Below are positions 61,163 to 64,000 of a stretch of DNA of 64,000 nt, in pieces. The notes under the pieces are model-generated. The model was not told the DNA's origin. It made no database searches and worked only from the letters and a program-made list of their open reading frames with translations. A program made the translations under genes and the position numbers. This stretch comes from an uncultured Candidatus Saccharibacteria bacterium (GTDB taxonomy: Bacteria; Patescibacteriota; Saccharimonadia; Saccharimonadales; Saccharimonadaceae). The stretch lies in assembly GCA_947302355.1 (NCBI GenBank), contig CAMYUU010000003.1, forward strand, positions 1-64,000, written 5' to 3'. Each line of letters starts with the position of its first letter. Within the stretch, counting starts at the first letter, position 1.

Positions 61163-61846
61163 ATGAAAGATAAGAGCAGCATCGAAGATAGGGTCATTTT
61201 GGTAGATAAGCCCACAGGTATTTCGTCGTTTGGGGTAGTCGCTAAGGTAAGAGGAGCATTAAAAGCCCAGTTTGGGCATAAAATCAAAGTAGGACATACG
61301 GGGACATTAGATCCATTTGCTACGGGGCTTTTAATTTTGTTGACCGGAAAAATGACAAAGAAATCTTCTGAATTCCTAAAACTAGATAAGATTTACGAAG
61401 CTACTTTGAGACTGGGATATACTTCATCTACGGGAGATCCAGAGGGCGAGATTATGCCTTTTCCGACCTTTAAATCTTCAGAGCCTTTAGGCTTAGCTGA
61501 AATAGAGCTGGTCGTGCAGAGTTTCATGGGGAAAATTAGGCAAACACCACCCAGATATTCGGCTATCAAAATCAACGGGGAACGGGCCTACAAATTGGCT
61601 AGAAAAGGCCAGGAATTTGAAATGCCCAGCCGTGAAGTTGAAATATATAAAATTGAAATTTTAGAATATAAGTGGCCGGAACTTAGAATTAGGTGTTTCG
61701 TTTCGTCGGGGACTTATATTCGGACTTTAGCAGAAGACATGGGAGAAAAACTAGGGACGGGGGCATATCTAACGGCTCTACGTAGGATACAAGTAGGAGG
61801 TTATAGTGTCAGCAATGCAGTAGATTTGGATAGTTTTAATGCATAA
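61163..61846 (+). CDS. truB: tRNA pseudouridine synthase B
   Basis: A 227-residue TruB (shorter than the ~300 typical because the C-terminal PUA domain is absent). It has LVDKPTGISSFGVVAKVR, the catalytic Asp motif GHTGTLDPFATGLLILLTG, QTPPRYSAIKINGERAYKLAR and CFVSSGTYIRTLAEDMG. It makes pseudouridine 55 in tRNA. Leaderless start. Confidence 0.94.
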   Translation: MKDKSSIEDRVILVDKPTGISSFGVVAKVRGALKAQFGHKIKVGHTGTLDPFATGLLILLTGKMTKKSSEFLKLDKIYEATLRLGYTSSTGDPEGEIMPFPTFKSSEPLGLAEIELVVQSFMGKIRQTPPRYSAIKINGERAYKLARKGQEFEMPSREVEIYKIEILEYKWPELRIRCFVSSGTYIRTLAEDMGEKLGTGAYLTALRRIQVGGYSVSNAVDLDSFNA

Positions 61847-61882
61847 TTAATGCTATAATAAAATAAATAAAAGGAGGAGTTT

Positions 61883-62395
61883 ATGGCAAAACAACAAAAT
61901 AAAGGAATGATTATTGGAATAGCAGTCGCAGTGGTAGTCGTGATTGCGATTATTATTGGGGTAGTAGTTGCGGTGACAGGTGGCGGAAATGGTGGCAGTG
62001 ATGGTGGCGAACCAGAAACTGGTCGGACCAATAATTATGAAACAGAAATGGATTTTTCGAATATTGATGCGTCGGTAGCATTTGGTGATTACGATGCAAT
62101 GTACACACAGGCAAAAGCCATACAAAACGGCGAGATGGTGGATGCGGTCGTCAAGATTGACGGCATTGTGTCGCATCCGATGAGCAAATATTCTATCGTC
62201 GAAAAAGACGGAAACGGATCGGCAATTGGTACCGAATTTATCATTGACGGACTTGACGAAAGCAGCTATCCACAAGATGGCGATCACATCGTAATCACTG
62301 GTCGGATAATCGAAAAGGAGCCACTTTATTTTGTGATTCAAACTACTCCACAATACGTCGAAATAATTGAGTCTGCATCAGAGATTGAAGAATAG
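61883..62395 (+). CDS. membrane-anchored protein with an OB-like ectodomain
   Basis: A 170-residue protein. Helix at about 9-32 (Val/Ile-rich), a Gly/Ser linker (GGGNGGSDGGEP), then about 120 residues of beta-rich sequence (VDAVVKIDGIVSHPMSKYSIV, GDHIVITGRIIEKEPLYFVIQTTPQYVEII) that looks like an OB-type barrel. RBS AAAGGAGGAG; TATAAT at 61854-61859. No family is assigned. Confidence 0.65.
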   Translation: MAKQQNKGMIIGIAVAVVVVIAIIIGVVVAVTGGGNGGSDGGEPETGRTNNYETEMDFSNIDASVAFGDYDAMYTQAKAIQNGEMVDAVVKIDGIVSHPMSKYSIVEKDGNGSAIGTEFIIDGLDESSYPQDGDHIVITGRIIEKEPLYFVIQTTPQYVEIIESASEIEE

Positions 62396-62456
62396 AATAT
62401 CTGCATGCCCCTCTTAGAGCGTTGACCCTAATGGGGAAGTGTGATATAATACCTCT

Positions 62457-62723
62457 ATGATAACAAAAGAGAATAAAGAGAAGGCTATTGCCAAGGTCGC
62501 TCGTAACAAAGCGGATGTTGGTTCTCCTGAAGTTCAAGTTTCGATTTTGACGGAACGGATCAAAGAGGTCACGGAACACGTCAAACAGAACAAACATGAC
62601 TTTATGGCCAAAAGAGGTTTAAATCAAATGGTTGGCAAACGCAAACGTTTACTCAAATATCTGAAGGATACCGATTTTGAGCTGTACAAGAAAACCATAT
62701 CTAAACTAGGCCTTAGAAAGTAA
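62457..62723 (+). CDS. rpsO: 30S ribosomal protein S15
   Basis: An 88-residue S15 with the usual helices and motif GSPEVQVSILTERIKEVTEHVKQNKHD and RGLNQMVGKRKRLLKYLK. TATAAT is 6 nt before the ATG: leaderless. The usual rpsO-pnp neighbourhood is kept but interrupted by a divergently oriented small gene and by pnp's own promoter. Confidence 0.96.
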   Translation: MITKENKEKAIAKVARNKADVGSPEVQVSILTERIKEVTEHVKQNKHDFMAKRGLNQMVGKRKRLLKYLKDTDFELYKKTISKLGLRK

Positions 62724-62739
62724 TAGTAGAAGAAATGGG

Positions 62740-62769
62740 AAGACCCGCTCACTTGGAGCGGGTCTTTTT
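62740..62769 (+). terminator. rpsO terminator
   Basis: Hairpin AAGACCCGCT / AGCGGGTCTT followed by TTT, 17 nt after the stop. Confidence 0.88.
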
Positions 62770-62779
62770 GCTAGAAGAT

Positions 62780-63085
62780 CTAGCAGTGATAAGTGGCGAG
62801 GGCTTCATGGGTTAACTCCATAACCGCCTGAACGTCGTCAATCGTTAAGTCGGTTCCCCTAGGGAAATCTACCTCTATATCGACGATTTCGTCTCTGAGC
62901 GGGTTCAGAGCCGCACCCCAGTTTACCCCATTTTCGTCTAACAGCTTAGACAATGAGCGCACCGCATCGTCTACCTGTACCATTAGTGGTATGCCGCGGA
63001 CGCTTATGCCCTTTACCTTGAACTTTATCGTGGTAATCCTACGATAATCATCAAAGTAAAGGTCTGTTTTTACGATATTAGTCAA
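62780..63085 (-). CDS. small hypothetical protein with TTG start
   Basis: A 101-residue soluble protein with two beta-rich segments (LYFDDYRRITTIKFKVKGISVRG and IVDIEVDFPRGTDLTIDDVQAV). The start codon is TTG, chosen because an AAGGAGGTG ribosome site lies 7-9 nt upstream and no ATG fits. TATAAT on the minus strand is at 63124-63129. Function is unknown. It is divergent from pnp. Confidence 0.6.
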   Translation of the reverse strand: MTNIVKTDLYFDDYRRITTIKFKVKGISVRGIPLMVQVDDAVRSLSKLLDENGVNWGAALNPLRDEIVDIEVDFPRGTDLTIDDVQAVMELTHEALATYHC

Positions 63086-63159
63086 TTCTTTTCACCTCCT
63101 TGAACTAATCGACTAATGTCTTTATTATATCACAGATTGCTATTTTTGTCAATTATTGG

Positions 63160-63165
63160 TATAAT
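63160..63165 (+). promoter_or_regulatory. pnp -10 box
   Basis: TATAAT; predicted start about 63172, giving a leader of about 187 nt before the pnp ATG. Confidence 0.65.
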
Positions 63166-63186
63166 AATAGCGTAGTAAATTAACAT

Positions 63187-63343
63187 TTGGGAAGACGGCA
63201 GATATCAGTGTTTTAATGGCTGCAAACTAGCGTTTCGTGTTCTACGGGACATAAAGACTTGGCCAGAGCGGCCTGGAGCGTGCCCGAAGGGCGCGCAACG
63301 CCAGTTTGTAGCCATACAACAATGATACCTGAAGTTTTCCCAA
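63187..63343 (+). ncRNA. long structured pnp leader RNA
   Basis: Nested stems: TTGGGAA / TTCCCAA (63187-63193 / 63337-63343), CAGATATCA / TGATACCTG, and TGGCTGCAAACT / AGTTTGTAGCCA extended by GCGTT / AACGC. Inside are GGCC-AGAGC-GGCC and GCGTGCCC-GAA-GGGCGCGC hairpins. It ends 15 nt before the pnp ATG. E. coli pnp has an RNase III-cleaved leader hairpin used for autoregulation; this one may act likewise. The central part matches the palindromic element in reverse. Confidence 0.75.
63241..63287 (-). repeat. palindromic element, reverse orientation, in the pnp leader
   Basis: The segment GGGACATAAAGACTTGGCC-AGAGC-GGCCTGGAGCGTGCCCGA aligns with the reverse complement of the repeat core (GGACCATAAGCTCGGCC-GAAC-GGCCTTGAGTGTGTCCGA), with several substitutions. 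It forms the apical part of the leader structure. Confidence 0.65.
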
Positions 63344-63358
63344 GAAAGGGTTATTTTT

Positions 63359-64000
63359 ATGGAAATTATAAATCCAAATGGAAAAAAGACAGTAAAACTG
63401 TCTACTAAATGGCTAGGTAGGGAACTAACCTTAGAGGTAAATAGGGTAGGATTCCGTTCAACTTCTTCGGTATTAGTGACGTACGGCGATACGGTAGTAC
63501 TAGGCTCGGTAGTTGTTGGTACTAAACCCGTAGTACAGGACTTTTTCCCGCTATCTATTGATTATGAAGAGAAATGGTATGCTGCCGGCAAAATCAGCGG
63601 ATCAAGGTTCATTAAGCGTGAAGGCAAGCCTACAGATGAAGCAGTGCTGGTGGGTCGTTTAATTGATCGCCCTATTCGTCCACTATTTCCTAAAGGCTAT
63701 CGTCAGGAAGTACAGGTCGTATGTACCGTGCTTTCGATGGATCCCAATTTCCGCCCTGATTGCGTAGCGATGATTGCAGCTTCTAGTGCGTTGATGAATG
63801 CTGGGGTGCCGTTTGATGGGCCAGTTGCTGGGATTCGTATTGGTAGAATTGGCGGTGAGTTTAAAGGATTCTTGAGTCCAGAGGAGAGAGAGGCTTCGCC
63901 AATGGATCTAGTAGTAGCCTGTAAAGACGGCAAAATCATGATGGTAGAAGCTGGCATGAAAGAAGTACCGGAAGAGATGATTATCGAAGCGATGCACTGG
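63359..64000 (+). CDS. pnp: polyribonucleotide nucleotidyltransferase, 5' part
   Basis: The first 214 codons of PNPase, cut by the window end. First RNase PH domain: LGRELTLEVNRVGFRSTSSVLVTYGDTVVLGSVV, SIDYEEKWYAAGKISGSRFIKREGKPTDEAVLVGRLIDRPIRPLFPKGY, VVCTVLSMDPNFRPDCVAMIAASSALMNAGVPFDGPV. It is a 3'-5' phosphorolytic exoribonuclease. RBS AGAAAGGG, 8 nt before the ATG. Confidence 0.97.
   Translation, partial: MEIINPNGKKTVKLSTKWLGRELTLEVNRVGFRSTSSVLVTYGDTVVLGSVVVGTKPVVQDFFPLSIDYEEKWYAAGKISGSRFIKREGKPTDEAVLVGRLIDRPIRPLFPKGYRQEVQVVCTVLSMDPNFRPDCVAMIAASSALMNAGVPFDGPVAGIRIGRIGGEFKGFLSPEEREASPMDLVVACKDGKIMMVEAGMKEVPEEMIIEAMHW

Noticed and set aside
63187..63343. SRP RNA, 6S RNA or RNase P RNA as identity of the structured region before pnp
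   Set aside because: It lacks the conserved SRP apical loop and RNase P core motifs, and its position directly before the pnp ribosome site fits a leader.
1..64000. CRISPR array, insertion sequence, prophage or toxin-antitoxin locus
   Set aside because: No regularly spaced direct repeats, transposase, integrase, phage structural gene or recognisable TA pair was found on either strand.

Overview
The window looks like a chromosomal segment of a Candidatus Saccharibacteria (TM7)-like member of the Patescibacteria/CPR. The support is compact genes, short versions of housekeeping proteins (MetK, ProS, EF-Ts, and a UvrC without its C-terminal HhH region), no amino-acid or nucleotide biosynthesis operons, gram-positive style surface proteins (WxL-interacting-like, thioester/SpaA/VaFE, FISUMP), tandem FemAB-type enzymes and a phosphoketolase. 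TGA is used as a stop (gap, uppS, and others), so the genetic code is standard. This excludes the code-25 Absconditabacteria/Gracilibacteria. The assignment is inference; no 16S gene is present.

Layout: 0-2.6 kb holds small unknown genes. 2.6-7.6 kb has an FAD oxidoreductase, trigger factor, two paralogous small membrane proteins, and rpsL-rpsG. 7.7-12.8 kb is central carbon: gap, rpiB, rpe, a PfkB kinase, a LOG protein, and enolase. 12.8-19.7 kb is mostly envelope: an anchored protein, uvrC, secG, an oligopeptide-binding protein, tRNA-Leu, and two surface proteins. 19.8-27.4 kb has tsf, rpsB, rpmE2, frr, uppS, rseP, a CPBP protease, proS and greA. 27.4-34.2 kb has lysS, yggU, uvrB, a two-gene phosphoketolase and a PIN/TRAM protein. 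34.2-49.8 kb has PBP1A, murJ, gatCA-x-gatB, fusA, a 1022-residue surface protein, tuf and rpsJ. 49.8-54.9 kb is an envelope cluster: Mur-ligase-like, hydrolase, aminotransferase-like and two FemAB. 55-64 kb has a SAM riboswitch with metK, a frameshifted FISUMP surface protein, recA-recX, a PRC-barrel protein, truB, rpsO and the 5' part of pnp.

The genes fit a fermentative, host-dependent cell. Pentose phosphates interconverted by RpiB and Rpe would be cleaved by the split phosphoketolase, and lower glycolysis (GapDH, enolase) gives ATP. Translation and envelope genes fill most of the rest. Many genes have a TATAAT box 6-7 nt before the ATG, implying widespread leaderless transcription.

The most unusual content is a family of short palindromic elements resembling Rickettsia palindromic elements in behaviour. 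Copies lie in frame inside lysS, gatA, gatB and (diverged, other frame) recX, in the rpsG terminator, between yggU and uvrB, and in reverse orientation in the pnp leader. The core is 43 or 73 nt, open in all three forward frames, and most copies are flanked by inverted arms whose sequence differs at every locus. A second, unrelated GC-rich palindrome sits in uvrB. The second highlight is the FISUMP gene, whose 3' end changes abruptly to GC-rich, NNC-codon-rich sequence followed by hairpins, as expected for a diversity-generating-retroelement variable region whose template and reverse transcriptase would lie outside the window.
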